A DNA stretch of 63,677 nt from Microbacterium sp. (GTDB taxonomy: Bacteria > Actinomycetota > Actinomycetes > Actinomycetales > Microbacteriaceae): NCBI GenBank assembly GCA_003524435.1, contig DQHP01000182.1:1-63677 (forward strand), given 5' to 3'. Of the stretch, positions 18,390-27,250 are shown one piece after another. Numbering within the stretch: the first letter of the stretch is position 1; the number at the start of each line of letters is the position of its first letter. The notes beneath the pieces are model-generated. The model was not told the origin of the DNA and ran no database searches. It saw only the letters and a list, made by a program, of their open reading frames with translations. Made by a program: the position numbers and the translations under genes.

Positions 18390-19151
18390 ATGTCGAACGC
18401 TGTCGCAGAAACTCCTGCCGCCGCTGACCCGGCAATCCAGTCCTTCCTGGTCACGTTCATCGTGCGTCGCTTTGATCCCGAAAAGGATGCTGAGCCGCAC
18501 TGGGTTGACTACGACGTGGAACTGTTCTCCACGGACCGCGTGCTCGATGCTTTGCACAAGATCAAGTGGGAGGTCGACGGGTCGCTGTCGTTCCGCCGCT
18601 CGTGTGCTCACGGTATTTGCGGCTCTGACGCCATGCGCATCAACGGTCGCAACCGACTCGCCTGCAAGACGCTGATTAAGGACCTCGATATTTCGAAGCC
18701 GATCTACGTCGAGGCGATCAAGGGCCTGCCGCTTGAAAAAGACCTCATTGTCGACATGGAGCCGTTCTTCGCCTCCTTCCGTGAGGTTCAGCCATTCCTC
18801 GTCGCTAAGACAACTCCCGAAAAGGGCAAAGAGCGCGTGCAGACGATCGCGGACCGTGCGATCTTCGACGACACCACCAAGTGCATCTTGTGTGCAGCGT
18901 GCACCTCGTCCTGCCCTGTCTTCTGGACGGATGGTCAGTACTTCGGCCCCGCCGCCATCGTCAATGCGCACCGCTTCATCTTTGACTCACGTGATGACAA
19001 CGCTGACGTGCGACTGGACATCCTCAACGACAAGGAAGGCGTCTGGCGCTGCCGTACGACCTTCAACTGTAGTGAGGCGTGCCCCCGCGGCATCGAGGTC
19101 ACGAAGGCGATCGCAGAGGTCAAGCAGGCGATTCTGCGCGGCAAGCCCTAA
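18390..19151 (+). CDS. sdhB: Succinate dehydrogenase iron-sulfur subunit
   Basis: This 253-residue electron-transfer subunit carries three clusters. The 2Fe-2S ligands are in RSCAHGICGSDAM plus a later cysteine (RLAC). The 4Fe-4S and 3Fe-4S ligands are in CILCAACTSSCP and CSEACPRG. It links SdhA with the membrane anchors. It is the last gene of sdhCDAB; no clear hairpin follows before the next start 27 bases later, so read-through into the BrkB-like gene is possible. Confidence 0.97.
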   Translation: MSNAVAETPAAADPAIQSFLVTFIVRRFDPEKDAEPHWVDYDVELFSTDRVLDALHKIKWEVDGSLSFRRSCAHGICGSDAMRINGRNRLACKTLIKDLDISKPIYVEAIKGLPLEKDLIVDMEPFFASFREVQPFLVAKTTPEKGKERVQTIADRAIFDDTTKCILCAACTSSCPVFWTDGQYFGPAAIVNAHRFIFDSRDDNADVRLDILNDKEGVWRCRTTFNCSEACPRGIEVTKAIAEVKQAILRGKP

Positions 19152-19178
19152 CGCGGAACACTCGCTGAGGCGATCGAA

Positions 19179-20312
19179 GTGACAGAGAATGCATCTGAGC
19201 GCGGTCGCCTCAACGTCGCCGTCGAACGGGCGAGCTCAATAACAAAACAGACTCTCGGCCTGTTTCCCGTACGGGTATGGCGACATTTTCTGCAGAACAA
19301 CGGATTCCTCCTTGCCGCCGGCGTCAGCTACCAGGCGTTGTTTGCGATCTTCGCAGCTCTCTACCTCGCTTTCGTAATCACCGGACTCTGGCTTGGCGGC
19401 AGCGCCGAAGCCGTCGAGGCGATGATCGGTCTGATCAACGGATATATCCCAGATCTGATCAATCCCACGAGCCCGTTCCTCACCCCCGCACAGGTGAACG
19501 AGATCGTGGCAAACACGACAACGGTGCTGAGCATCACCGGCCTCATCGCGGTGGTCGTTCTTGTGTGGACGGCTATCGGATGGGTCACTTTCTCCCGCCG
19601 CGCTGTTCGGGACATCTTCGGTCTTCGCCCCGACCGTCGAAATTACGTCATCTTGAAGGCGCGCGATCTGCTCGCGGCCTTGCTTTTCGGACTCTCACTG
19701 ATAGTCGGTTCAATCTTGAGTTCGGTCAGCGCTGCGGTACTGAGTTGGCTTCTGGCGCAGCTGGGCTGGGATGCCGGTTCTGCCGGTGTGAATGCCAGTA
19801 TCCGGCTGGGTACGGTCATCGTCTCATTCGCCCTGCTTTCGGCGGCGCTGGCTGCAATGGTGCGCTTCCTCACCGGCACATCGCTGCGGTGGCGCACAAT
19901 CTGGCCCGGCGCGCTCCTCGGCGGCGGCGCGATGACAATTCTCCAGTTCGGGGCAGGTTTTCTGCTGAGCTATACCCCCACCAATCCCCTGCTGGCCACC
20001 TTCGCAATCTTCATCGGACTGCTGCTCTGGTTCCGCATCAACGGCGTCGTGATGCTGGTTGCCGCTGCCTGGATCGCGGTGGCAGCGAAAGACCGCGATA
20101 TGCCGCTCTTGGCGCAAACCGAGAAGGAACGTCGACAGACCGAGCATGAGACTCTGCTCGAGGCCGCCCGTCTTCGCCTGCGCCACGCGGTCAGAGCCCG
20201 CAACGAGGCACCCTGGTATCGACACTGGATCGACAACCGCGCAGTCCGTGAGGCAGCGACAGACCTCGCGGAGCTCAAGGCTGCGGGGCCGGATGTCCCT
20301 GACCTTCATTAG
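19179..20312 (+). CDS. YihY/BrkB family membrane protein
   Basis: This 377-residue protein has about six transmembrane segments (roughly residues 45-75, 105-135, 155-190, 205-235, 245-265 and 275-300). The family pattern NGFLLAAGVSYQALFAIFAAL is split here by its first helix. A charged cytosolic C-terminal tail contains QTEKERRQTEHE. The YihY/BrkB family was once taken for RNase BN, an assignment since dropped; its function is unknown. It starts with GTG, with GAGG nine bases upstream. It follows sdhB closely and precedes xth by nine bases. Confidence 0.85.
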   Translation: MTENASERGRLNVAVERASSITKQTLGLFPVRVWRHFLQNNGFLLAAGVSYQALFAIFAALYLAFVITGLWLGGSAEAVEAMIGLINGYIPDLINPTSPFLTPAQVNEIVANTTTVLSITGLIAVVVLVWTAIGWVTFSRRAVRDIFGLRPDRRNYVILKARDLLAALLFGLSLIVGSILSSVSAAVLSWLLAQLGWDAGSAGVNASIRLGTVIVSFALLSAALAAMVRFLTGTSLRWRTIWPGALLGGGAMTILQFGAGFLLSYTPTNPLLATFAIFIGLLLWFRINGVVMLVAAAWIAVAAKDRDMPLLAQTEKERRQTEHETLLEAARLRLRHAVRARNEAPWYRHWIDNRAVREAATDLAELKAAGPDVPDLH

Positions 20313-20321
20313 GCTTGAACC

Positions 20322-21161
20322 ATGCCCCATCTGCGTATCGCTTCAGTCAATGTCAACGGAATCCGCGCAGCGGTTCGAAATGGAATGAGCGGCTGGCTCG
20401 ATGACGCCGGCGTTGACGTTTTGACGTTGCAAGAGGTCCGCGCACAAGACGAACACATCGAGGCTGCCCTGCCCGGCTGGCACATCGTTCACGATGAAGC
20501 GACGTCAAAAGGTCGCGCCGGAGTAGCGATCGCAAGCCGCACACCCGCACTGTCGCATCGCACTGTGTTCGGCGCAGATGACTTCGATTCCAAAGGCCGC
20601 TGGATTGAAGGCGACTTTCTCCTCGGCGACCAGCCGCTGACGGTCGTGAGCGCTTACGTGCACTCTGGCGAGGCCGACTCTCCAAAACAAGATGAGAAGT
20701 GGAAGTTTCTCGACGCGTTCGGCGTGCGCCTTGCTGAGCTGAACAAGAACGATGCTCTTGCGGTCGTCACTGGTGATCTCAACGTCGGTCACCGCGAACT
20801 CGACATCAAGAACTGGCGCGGTAACCGTAAGAAGTCCGGCTTTCTCCCCCGCGAGCGAGCGTACTTCGATCGTTTCCTCGGCGAAGCGGATGCTGAGATC
20901 ACTGGCGTTGACGGCACCAGCGGAACCGGCCTCGGCTGGGTTGATGTGGGCCGCCGCTTTCACGGCGAGATCGATGGGCCCTACACCTGGTGGTCAGCCC
21001 GCGGCCAGGCGTTTGACAACGACACCGGGTGGCGTATCGACTACCACCTGGCAACGCCTCCGCTTATGGAGAGAGTTCAGAGCTACCACGTCGCCCGTGC
21101 AGCGGCGTATGCCGAGCGTTGGAGCGACCACGCCCCCGTCGTTGTCGACTACTCGTACTGA
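20322..21161 (+). CDS. xthA: Exodeoxyribonuclease III
   Basis: This 279-residue member of the endonuclease/exonuclease/phosphatase family acts in base excision repair at abasic sites. Seen in order: RIASVNVNGIRAA (Asn metal region), LTLQEVRA (metal Glu), SAYVHSG, VTGDLNVGH (Asp/Asn catalytic pair), DGPYTWWS and RIDYHLAT, and the final SDHAPVVVDY with the catalytic histidine. The length is typical. Confidence 0.94.
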   Translation: MPHLRIASVNVNGIRAAVRNGMSGWLDDAGVDVLTLQEVRAQDEHIEAALPGWHIVHDEATSKGRAGVAIASRTPALSHRTVFGADDFDSKGRWIEGDFLLGDQPLTVVSAYVHSGEADSPKQDEKWKFLDAFGVRLAELNKNDALAVVTGDLNVGHRELDIKNWRGNRKKSGFLPRERAYFDRFLGEADAEITGVDGTSGTGLGWVDVGRRFHGEIDGPYTWWSARGQAFDNDTGWRIDYHLATPPLMERVQSYHVARAAAYAERWSDHAPVVVDYSY

Positions 21162-21188
21162 GCTCACGCATCACCATAGAATCGATAT

Positions 21189-22193
21189 GTGATGAAACCT
21201 CGCCTCTACTCAGGAATGCAGCCCTCCGCCGACTCTCTTCAGGCCGGCAACTACATTGGTGCGCTGTTGCAGTGGCGGGACATGCAGAACTCGTTCGACG
21301 CGTTCTTCTCCGTGGTCGACCTGCACGCGATCACCGTCTCACAAGATCCTTCCGCGCTGCGCAAGAAAACTCGTCGCACAGCCGCGCAGTACATCGCCGC
21401 TGGCATCGAGCCCTCCAAGTCCACCCTCTATGTGCAATCACACGTGCGTGCGCACGCTGAGTTGGCCTGGGTGCTCGGCACAATTACCGGATTCGGTGAA
21501 GCTGGGCGTATGACGCAGTTCAAGGACAAATCTGCGCGATACGGACAAGATTCTGCCTCCGTCGGCCTGTTCACCTACCCCGTGTTGATGGCGGCGGACA
21601 TCCTGCTCTATCAAAGCGAACTGGTGCCGGTTGGTGACGATCAGAAGCAGCATGTTGAGCTCACTCGTGACCTTGCCGAACGCTTCAACAAGCGTTTCGG
21701 CGACACTTTCACGATCCCGAAACCGGTCATCCAGAAGGACACCGCCCGCATCTACGACTTGCAGAATCCCACTTCGAAAATGTCGAAGTCAGCGGAGTCC
21801 GATGCTGGAGTGCTGTGGCTACTAGACGAACCGTCCAAGTCTGCGAAGAAGGTCATGCGTGCGGTGACGGACACCGAAGGGTCCGTCCGTTACGACCGCG
21901 AGAACAAACCGGGCGTTTCGAACCTGCTCACCGTTTATGCCGCGCTCAGCGGACGCCAGGTGGGTTCGATCGAGGATGAGTACGCGGGCCGCGGCTACGG
22001 CGACTTCAAGAAAGACCTGGCAGAGATTGTCACGTCGGAATTCGCTCCGGTACGCACGCGGGTGCTGGAACTACTCGATGACCCGGCTGAGCTTGACCGC
22101 ATTCTTGCCGCGAACGCCGAGCGTGCAGACGCTGTTGCCGATGCCACTCTTGCAGATGTCTACGACAAGATCGGACTGCTGCGCCGGGTCTGA
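21189..22193 (+). CDS. trpS: Tryptophan-tRNA ligase
   Basis: This 334-residue class I aminoacyl-tRNA synthetase charges tRNA-Trp. It has SGMQPSADSLQAGNYIGAL, the HIGH-type region of TrpRS in which LH is replaced by LQ. It also has the KMSKS loop (SKMSKSAES) and LFTYPVLMAADILLY. GTG at 21189 is followed at once by ATG at 21192, so either may start the protein. The length fits the short bacterial class. Confidence 0.95.
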   Translation: MMKPRLYSGMQPSADSLQAGNYIGALLQWRDMQNSFDAFFSVVDLHAITVSQDPSALRKKTRRTAAQYIAAGIEPSKSTLYVQSHVRAHAELAWVLGTITGFGEAGRMTQFKDKSARYGQDSASVGLFTYPVLMAADILLYQSELVPVGDDQKQHVELTRDLAERFNKRFGDTFTIPKPVIQKDTARIYDLQNPTSKMSKSAESDAGVLWLLDEPSKSAKKVMRAVTDTEGSVRYDRENKPGVSNLLTVYAALSGRQVGSIEDEYAGRGYGDFKKDLAEIVTSEFAPVRTRVLELLDDPAELDRILAANAERADAVADATLADVYDKIGLLRRV

Positions 22194-22230
22194 CCACGGA
22201 CTCAGCCACCGCTCCCCATAGGATGGAGCT

Positions 22231-22878
22231 GTGACTGATCCGCAGCTTCCGCCGCCCCCGCCTTACGGCTCCGTTCCTCTCGTGCCGCAGGCGCCTGTTG
22301 CCTATCAGTCACCGGCACCGCAAACCCCCGCGACGCAGGGCGCGCAGGTACCACCGGCTGCGCCGGCACCACTAGCTGCGCCAGCACCCCACCCGCCGCA
22401 GGCGCCCCCTGGCGCATATAACGCTCCCGTCGGCGGATACGGCGCTCCTGCCGGTGTTTACCAGTCCCCGTCACCGGTGGCCGAGAAGAAGCCAGCGACG
22501 CTGGGAATCATCGCGTTTGCGCTCGGCATTGTCGCCCTCGTTGTGGCGCCGATCCTGGGCGGCATCTCTGGGTATCAGGTCGGCTTCGGCCTGCCGTCTG
22601 TCGTGGAGCACATCGACCAGGCTGCGGATGACCTCTCGTTCCTGTCTCCCGTGCGCGATCAAGTGCTGCTGGGCGAGATCGGGTTCTGGGCTGGCACGCT
22701 GACTGGTATCGCAGCCATCGTTCTCGGCATCATGGCCATCGCCAAACGTCAGGGACGAGGATGGGGAATCACCGCGCTGGTCCTCGGTGTCGTTGCCCCC
22801 GCTATCTTCTTCACCGCGCTGAGCGTGATGCTCGCCGCTGGTGCAGGGGCGGGCGCTGTGAGCTTCTACGGCTCCTGA
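22231..22878 (+). CDS. Proline-rich two-helix membrane protein (DUF4190-like)
   Basis: This 215-residue protein has a first third (residues 1-80) that is almost only Pro, Ala, Gln and Gly with PPPPYG-like repeats, probably a flexible cytosolic segment. Transmembrane stretches follow at about 91-112, 150-172 and 185-210. The core looks like the DUF4190 type common in actinobacteria, with the pattern LGIIAFALGIVALVVAPILGG. No enzymatic motif is seen. It starts with GTG after ATGGAGCT and is convergent with pth. The function is unknown. Confidence 0.7.
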   Translation: MTDPQLPPPPPYGSVPLVPQAPVAYQSPAPQTPATQGAQVPPAAPAPLAAPAPHPPQAPPGAYNAPVGGYGAPAGVYQSPSPVAEKKPATLGIIAFALGIVALVVAPILGGISGYQVGFGLPSVVEHIDQAADDLSFLSPVRDQVLLGEIGFWAGTLTGIAAIVLGIMAIAKRQGRGWGITALVLGVVAPAIFFTALSVMLAAGAGAGAVSFYGS

Positions 22879-22908
22879 GCACGGCTCGCCACATCGCCAG
22901 AGCCACTC

Positions 22909-23490
22909 TCATCGTGGGGCGTGATGCTTTTGCTGCGCTGCCAGGAGGCCATCGGCTACGAGAAGCTCTGCGGCATCCGCCGCGTCGGAGACAAGGATTC
23001 CCAGAGTCTCACGCTCGCTCTTGCCAAATGGTGACAGCACCCAGTCCGCGGCATCCTGTTGACCTGGGGGCCGGCCGATCCCGACGCGCACTCGCGGGAA
23101 ATCAGCTGTGCCAATCGCGCGGGCAACGTCCCGGACACCATTGTGCCCGCCGTGTCCCCCGCCGACCTTGAGCTTGAGCGTGTCAAATGGAATGTCCAGC
23201 TCATCGTGCACGATGAGCGTGCGCTCGGGCGGTACCGAATAGAAGCGGGCGAGCGCTGCCACCGGTGTGCCGGACACGTTCATGAACGAGTTCGGTTTCG
23301 CAAGGACGATCTTGTCGGCACCAGGTCGCAACCAGGTCTCAATGACGCGCGCTCCCGCTTTGTGCTCTCGGAAGCTCTCGTTGCGTCGGTGCGCCAGCTC
23401 ATCTACGACGAACTGACCGATATTGTGCCGGGTCGACTCGTACCGAGGACCGGGATTTCCTAATCCCACGACCAACCAGGTATCGACCAT
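22909..23490 (-). CDS. pth: Peptidyl-tRNA hydrolase
   Basis: This protein of about 193 residues frees tRNA from stalled peptidyl-tRNA. Family motifs are VVGLGNPGPRYESTRHNIG (catalytic His), KPNSFMN and GGGHGGHNGVRDV. The start is placed at ATG 23490, since GAGAGG is only one base before the alternative ATG at 23499. The L25 gene lies upstream in the same direction, separated by a terminator, an association often seen in bacteria. Confidence 0.94.
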   Translation of the reverse strand: MVDTWLVVGLGNPGPRYESTRHNIGQFVVDELAHRRNESFREHKAGARVIETWLRPGADKIVLAKPNSFMNVSGTPVAALARFYSVPPERTLIVHDELDIPFDTLKLKVGGGHGGHNGVRDVARAIGTADFPRVRVGIGRPPGQQDAADWVLSPFGKSERETLGILVSDAADAAELLVADGLLAAQQKHHAPR

Positions 23491-23525
23491 ACTTCTCATG
23501 CCTCTCGAACGTCGCCAGCATACGA

Positions 23526-23558
23526 CAGAGGGGACGCGATGTACTCGCGTCCCCTCTG
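23526..23558 (-). terminator. Terminator downstream of rplY
   Basis: A perfect 14-bp stem (23526-23539 with 23545-23558) closes a 5-base loop (TGTAC on the plus strand). It starts about 50 bases after the rplY stop on the minus strand and lies before pth. It is a GC-rich hairpin with no T-run, the form common in high-GC Gram-positive bacteria. Confidence 0.8.
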
Positions 23559-23609
23559 CTCTCGAACTTCAGTGCTTGAATCTGCGAAGCGCTCGAGGCT
23601 GCGAGTGAA

Positions 23610-24227
23610 TTACTCTGCAGCTGCTTCCTCTGCCTGCACCGCGGCGGTCTCGCCCTCGGCGGCGACATCACCATCAGCGGCGGTCTCCGCGGCCGGCACA
23701 GAGACGGCGACAAGCAGCATCTCAGCGTCATCGATCAGTTCCGCACCCTTGGGCAGCTTGACGTCGCCCGCGGTGATGTGTGCGCCCTCTTCAAGGCCCT
23801 CGACCGAGACCTCAAGGTGCTCGGGGATGTGCGTGGCCTCGACCTCAAGGCGAATGGTGTTGACGTCGACCGTGACGATCGTGCCGGAGAAGGACTCTCC
23901 GGTGACGTAGATCGGAACCTCGACCTGAACCTTTTCGCCCTTCTTCACGACGAGGAGGTCGATGTGCTCGATGATCTGACGCACCGGGTCACGCTGAACG
24001 TCCTTTACCAGCGCGAGATGGTCCGTGCCCTCGACGTCGAGCTCAAGAAGCGCGTTGGCGCGACGAATGATGAGCGAGATCTGGTGGCCGGGCAGCGCGA
24101 CGTGCACCGGCTCGGTGCCGTGGCCGTAGATAACGGCCGGGATCTTACCTGCGGCGCGCAGACGGCGGGCGAAGCCTTTGCCGAACTGCTCACGAACCTC
24201 GGCGTGGACCTTGGTGTCCTTAGACAT
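23610..24227 (-). CDS. rplY: Ribosomal protein bL25 with CTC domain
   Basis: This 205-residue long form of L25 binds 5S rRNA. Residues 1-95 are the L25 domain, with GKGFARRLRAAGKIPAVIYG and LALVKDVQRDP near its end. A second beta domain follows (about 100-185). The acidic, alanine-rich tail (EETAAVQAEEAAAE type) is usual in actinobacteria. The start at 24227 is preceded by AAGGAGAA. It is monocistronic or weakly linked to pth. Confidence 0.94.
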   Translation of the reverse strand: MSKDTKVHAEVREQFGKGFARRLRAAGKIPAVIYGHGTEPVHVALPGHQISLIIRRANALLELDVEGTDHLALVKDVQRDPVRQIIEHIDLLVVKKGEKVQVEVPIYVTGESFSGTIVTVDVNTIRLEVEATHIPEHLEVSVEGLEEGAHITAGDVKLPKGAELIDDAEMLLVAVSVPAAETAADGDVAAEGETAAVQAEEAAAE

Positions 24228-24449
24228 TGATTCTCCTTCGGGGCACGCAGCGAATTACTCGCCGCGTGATGGTCTATGGGTCGAATTCTCGGACGCAGAC
24301 GTGCGAAAAAACCACGAGGCTTGATTCGCCGCGTCGATTACGGATGCCGCGCACGCGAAGCATCCCTCGCCGAGGAACTCCTCTATCGTACCGGATCAAC
24401 GGGTAGGCTGAAACTCAGGTCTTTCCCTACGTAGAACTTGGAGTCCGGC

Positions 24450-24575
24450 ATGCTCGACAGCGCCTTCATCTCACACATTCTCTTCTGGCTGATCGGCGCG
24501 ATGACGTTGGGCGCGGTTGTGCTCACTGCTGGCGCACTGTTCTCGATGGGTCGCAGCGGCTACCGCAAGGACTAA
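24450..24575 (+). CDS. 41-residue single-pass membrane protein
   Basis: The reading frame MLDSAFISHILFW...GYRKD is preceded by TTGGAG at a good distance (seven bases) and ends in TAA. Residues 9-33 are hydrophobic with small residues, and the C-terminal SMGRSGYRKD is basic. By the positive-inside rule the tail lies in the cytosol. It has its own intergenic space between rplY and gnd (222 bases before, 123 after). I do not recognise the family. It could be a small subunit or regulator of a membrane protein. Confidence 0.55.
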   Translation: MLDSAFISHILFWLIGAMTLGAVVLTAGALFSMGRSGYRKD

Positions 24576-24698
24576 CGACCGGATCTTCACCCCGTCGCGA
24601 CGTAACGCGCGAAACTAGGTTGCTGGCATCCCACTAGCCTGGAAGTCGTTCGCGCAGGTCAGCCCCGCCACGAACTCTCCCCCACGGAAGGTACATCA

Positions 24699-26150
24699 AT
24701 GTCCTCTGCCGCCTCGGCAAATATCGGAGTCGTCGGACTCGCTGTCATGGGTTCGAATCTCGCCCGCAACCTCGCCAGCCGCGAGGGAAACACTGTGGCG
24801 ATTTTCAACCGCAGCTATGAGAAGACGCAGACGCTGCTGACTGAGCATCCCGAAGCAGGGTTCGTTCCCGCATCTTCGTATCAAGAGTTTGCCGACTCGC
24901 TGCAGAAGCCACGCACCGCGATCATCATGGTCAAGGCCGGCGGCCCGACGGATGCAGTGATCAACTCTCTCGTCGAGGTTTTCGAGCCCGGCGACATCAT
25001 TGTTGATGGCGGCAACGCCTACTTCCCCGACACGATCCGTCGTGAGAAGGCTGTCCGCGAAACCGGCATCAACTTCGTCGGCGCCGGAATCTCCGGTGGC
25101 GAAGAGGGCGCCCTTCTCGGTCCTAGCATCATGCCCGGTGGCTCCGATGAGTCGTGGGTGACGCTGGGCCCGATCTTGAAATCGATTGCCGCTGTCGCCG
25201 AGGGCGAGCCGTGCGTGACGCACGTCGGACACGATGGCGCCGGACATTTCGTGAAGATGGTGCACAACGGAATCGAGTATGCAGACATGCAGCTCATCGC
25301 CGAGGCATACGACCTCATCCGCCGTGGCACAGGCAAGACGCCTGCCGAGATCGCTGAAATCTTTGCCGAGTGGAACAGAGGTGAGCTGGAGTCCTACCTG
25401 ATCGAGATCACCGCTGAGGTGCTCCGTCAGGTCGACACCGCCACAGGCAAGCCGCTCGTCGACGTCATCGTCGACCAGGCTGGCGCCAAGGGCACCGGAG
25501 CGTGGACCGTGCAGACTGCCCTCGCGCTGGGCGTCCCCGTCTCTGGCATCGCCGAGGCTACCTTCGCGCGTTCGCTGTCTTCACACCCCGAGCAGCGCGC
25601 TGTCGCCGGCGGGCTCCCCGGCCCCGCTGAGGCCTTCGCCGTCACAGATGAAGCAGCGTTCATTGAAGATGTTCGCCTGGCTCTGTACGCCTCGAAAATC
25701 GTCGCCTATTCACAGGGCTTCGACGAGATCCGAGCCGGTGCCGCCGAGTACCGCTGGAACATCGATCTCGGTGCGATCTCAAAGATCTGGCGCGGTGGTT
25801 GCATCATCCGAGCCCAGTTCCTCAACCGGATCGCTGATGCCTACAACAAGGCACCCGAGTTGCCTGCGCTGCTAACGGCTCCCTACTTCGCCGAGGCACT
25901 GGGCCGCGGCCAAGAGGCCTGGCGCCGTGTGGTCATCGCTGCCGCGCAGGCCGGTATTCCTGCGCCGGCGTTCTCTTCGTCGCTGTCGTACTACGACGGC
26001 ATCCGTGCCGACCGCCTGCCGGCTGCTCTTGTACAGGGCCAGCGCGACTTCTTCGGCGCGCACACCTACAAGCGCATCGATAAGGAAGGCACCTTCCACA
26101 CACTGTGGTCAGGCGACCGCAGCGAGATCGAAGCAGAAGACACGCACTAA
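24699..26150 (+). CDS. gnd: 6-phosphogluconate dehydrogenase, decarboxylating
   Basis: This 483-residue enzyme of the oxidative pentose phosphate pathway turns 6-phosphogluconate into ribulose 5-phosphate and CO2, yielding NADPH. The N-terminus VVGLAVMGSNLARNLA, with NRS after the second strand, points to NADP. Also seen are VDGGNAYFPDT, GISGGEEGALLGPSIMPGG and KMVHNGIEY (catalytic Lys). The length is that of the long, homodimeric class. It stands next to the sugar-acid operon, whose gluconokinase makes its substrate. Confidence 0.96.
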   Translation: MSSAASANIGVVGLAVMGSNLARNLASREGNTVAIFNRSYEKTQTLLTEHPEAGFVPASSYQEFADSLQKPRTAIIMVKAGGPTDAVINSLVEVFEPGDIIVDGGNAYFPDTIRREKAVRETGINFVGAGISGGEEGALLGPSIMPGGSDESWVTLGPILKSIAAVAEGEPCVTHVGHDGAGHFVKMVHNGIEYADMQLIAEAYDLIRRGTGKTPAEIAEIFAEWNRGELESYLIEITAEVLRQVDTATGKPLVDVIVDQAGAKGTGAWTVQTALALGVPVSGIAEATFARSLSSHPEQRAVAGGLPGPAEAFAVTDEAAFIEDVRLALYASKIVAYSQGFDEIRAGAAEYRWNIDLGAISKIWRGGCIIRAQFLNRIADAYNKAPELPALLTAPYFAEALGRGQEAWRRVVIAAAQAGIPAPAFSSSLSYYDGIRADRLPAALVQGQRDFFGAHTYKRIDKEGTFHTLWSGDRSEIEAEDTH

Positions 26151-26183
26151 TCAGCCCCTGCCTACGACAGGCTCGGTGGTCGC

Positions 26184-26225
26184 CCTTTTGACAGGCTCAG
26201 GGGCGACCCTGAGCCTGTCAAAAGG
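26184..26225. repeat. 19-bp perfect inverted repeat with GCGA tetraloop (bidirectional terminator or REP-like element)
   Basis: Arms 26184-26202 and 26207-26225 pair perfectly over 19 bp around GCGA, a GNRA-type loop. The core GACAGGCTCAGGG reappears in degenerate form just upstream (GACAGGCTCGGTGG at 26166-26179). It sits between the convergent ends of gnd and the zinc dehydrogenase gene. On either strand the stem ends in a short T or A stretch (TTTT/AAAA at the base), so it can terminate transcription both ways. Confidence 0.7.
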
Positions 26226-26244
26226 CGCGCCGCCCGCCCAAGTC

Positions 26245-27246
26245 TCAGGGCACAACCACCGTCTTCAGGCCATCACCGCTTACCGCAGCATCCAGCGCGT
26301 CGAAGAAGCCGTCCAACGTTACCGTCTTCGTGATCAACGGGGTGAGAGACACATCCCCCGCTTCGATGAGGCGCATTGCCGCGCGCCATGAGCCCGGAGT
26401 CGAGGCAAAACCGCTCGTGAGCGTGAGCTCCTTATAGAGCACCGCATCCATCGGTAGCGTCACATCGCGGCCGAATATCCCGACCTGCACGTAGCGACCG
26501 CCCCGCCGTGCGGCCCGCAGCGCATTCGCCGCTCCTGGTGCCGATCCCGAGCACTCGATGACAACGTCGTAGGAATCCTCAGCTGGCGTCTGCGTCGTTG
26601 TGTTGATGCCGAGTGCGGATGCCACCTCTAAACGCGCAGCATCCGAGGCGAGTCCCGCAAGCGTTACGTCTGCGCCGGACGCTTTCGCTACCTGCGCGGA
26701 GAGCTGTCCCATCGCTCCGGGACCGGTGACCAGAACCTTATCCCCCGGTTGCACAACCGGCGGGTTAAGCAAGCATTGCGCAACGCACGCCAGAGGCTCA
26801 CTGAGCACACCGTCGAGTTCTCCCGGAGTTTCGGGCAGGCGGTGCAGGTTGAGGACGGGCGTGAGCATTTTTGCGGCGAAGCCGCCGTTTCGAAATGAGC
26901 CCAGAGAACGCCGCTCACTGCAGAGGTTGCGGCGACCGCCGCGGCACATGTCGCAGATCTCACATGCGGCGAAGTACGTTTCTACGGCGACTTTCGCGCC
27001 GATCCATTCCGCGTCTGCATGGGAACCGACCGTCGAGACTCTGCCGAGCACCTCGTGTCCCATGACCACCGGCCGCTCGTGCGCATACTCATCGTGGGCA
27101 ATGTGCACATCCGTGCCGCAGATACCCGTCGCCAGCACGTCAATGACAGCGTGACCAGGCTCGGCCACAGGCACGTCGACGTCGCTGATCTCGATGCCAG
27201 AGACGCCATCCGCTCGCTTGATCACGGCACGCATCATCTCTGCCAT
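26245..27246 (-). CDS. Zinc-dependent medium-chain dehydrogenase (RspB-like)
   Basis: This 333-residue polyol/sugar-acid dehydrogenase has the catalytic zinc site GICGTDVH and GHEVLG. Structural zinc cysteines are in CEICDMCRGGRRNLC, and the coenzyme fold has VTGPGAMGQLSAQVAK. The preceding gene is RspA-like, so this pair resembles the rspA-rspB pair of enterobacteria, where RspB-type proteins oxidise hexonates such as L-gulonate. The substrate here is inferred only. The start at 27246 lies four bases after the previous stop. It is the last gene of the operon. Confidence 0.85.
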   Translation of the reverse strand: MAEMMRAVIKRADGVSGIEISDVDVPVAEPGHAVIDVLATGICGTDVHIAHDEYAHERPVVMGHEVLGRVSTVGSHADAEWIGAKVAVETYFAACEICDMCRGGRRNLCSERRSLGSFRNGGFAAKMLTPVLNLHRLPETPGELDGVLSEPLACVAQCLLNPPVVQPGDKVLVTGPGAMGQLSAQVAKASGADVTLAGLASDAARLEVASALGINTTTQTPAEDSYDVVIECSGSAPGAANALRAARRGGRYVQVGIFGRDVTLPMDAVLYKELTLTSGFASTPGSWRAAMRLIEAGDVSLTPLITKTVTLDGFFDALDAAVSGDGLKTVVVP

Positions 27247-27250
27247 GACA

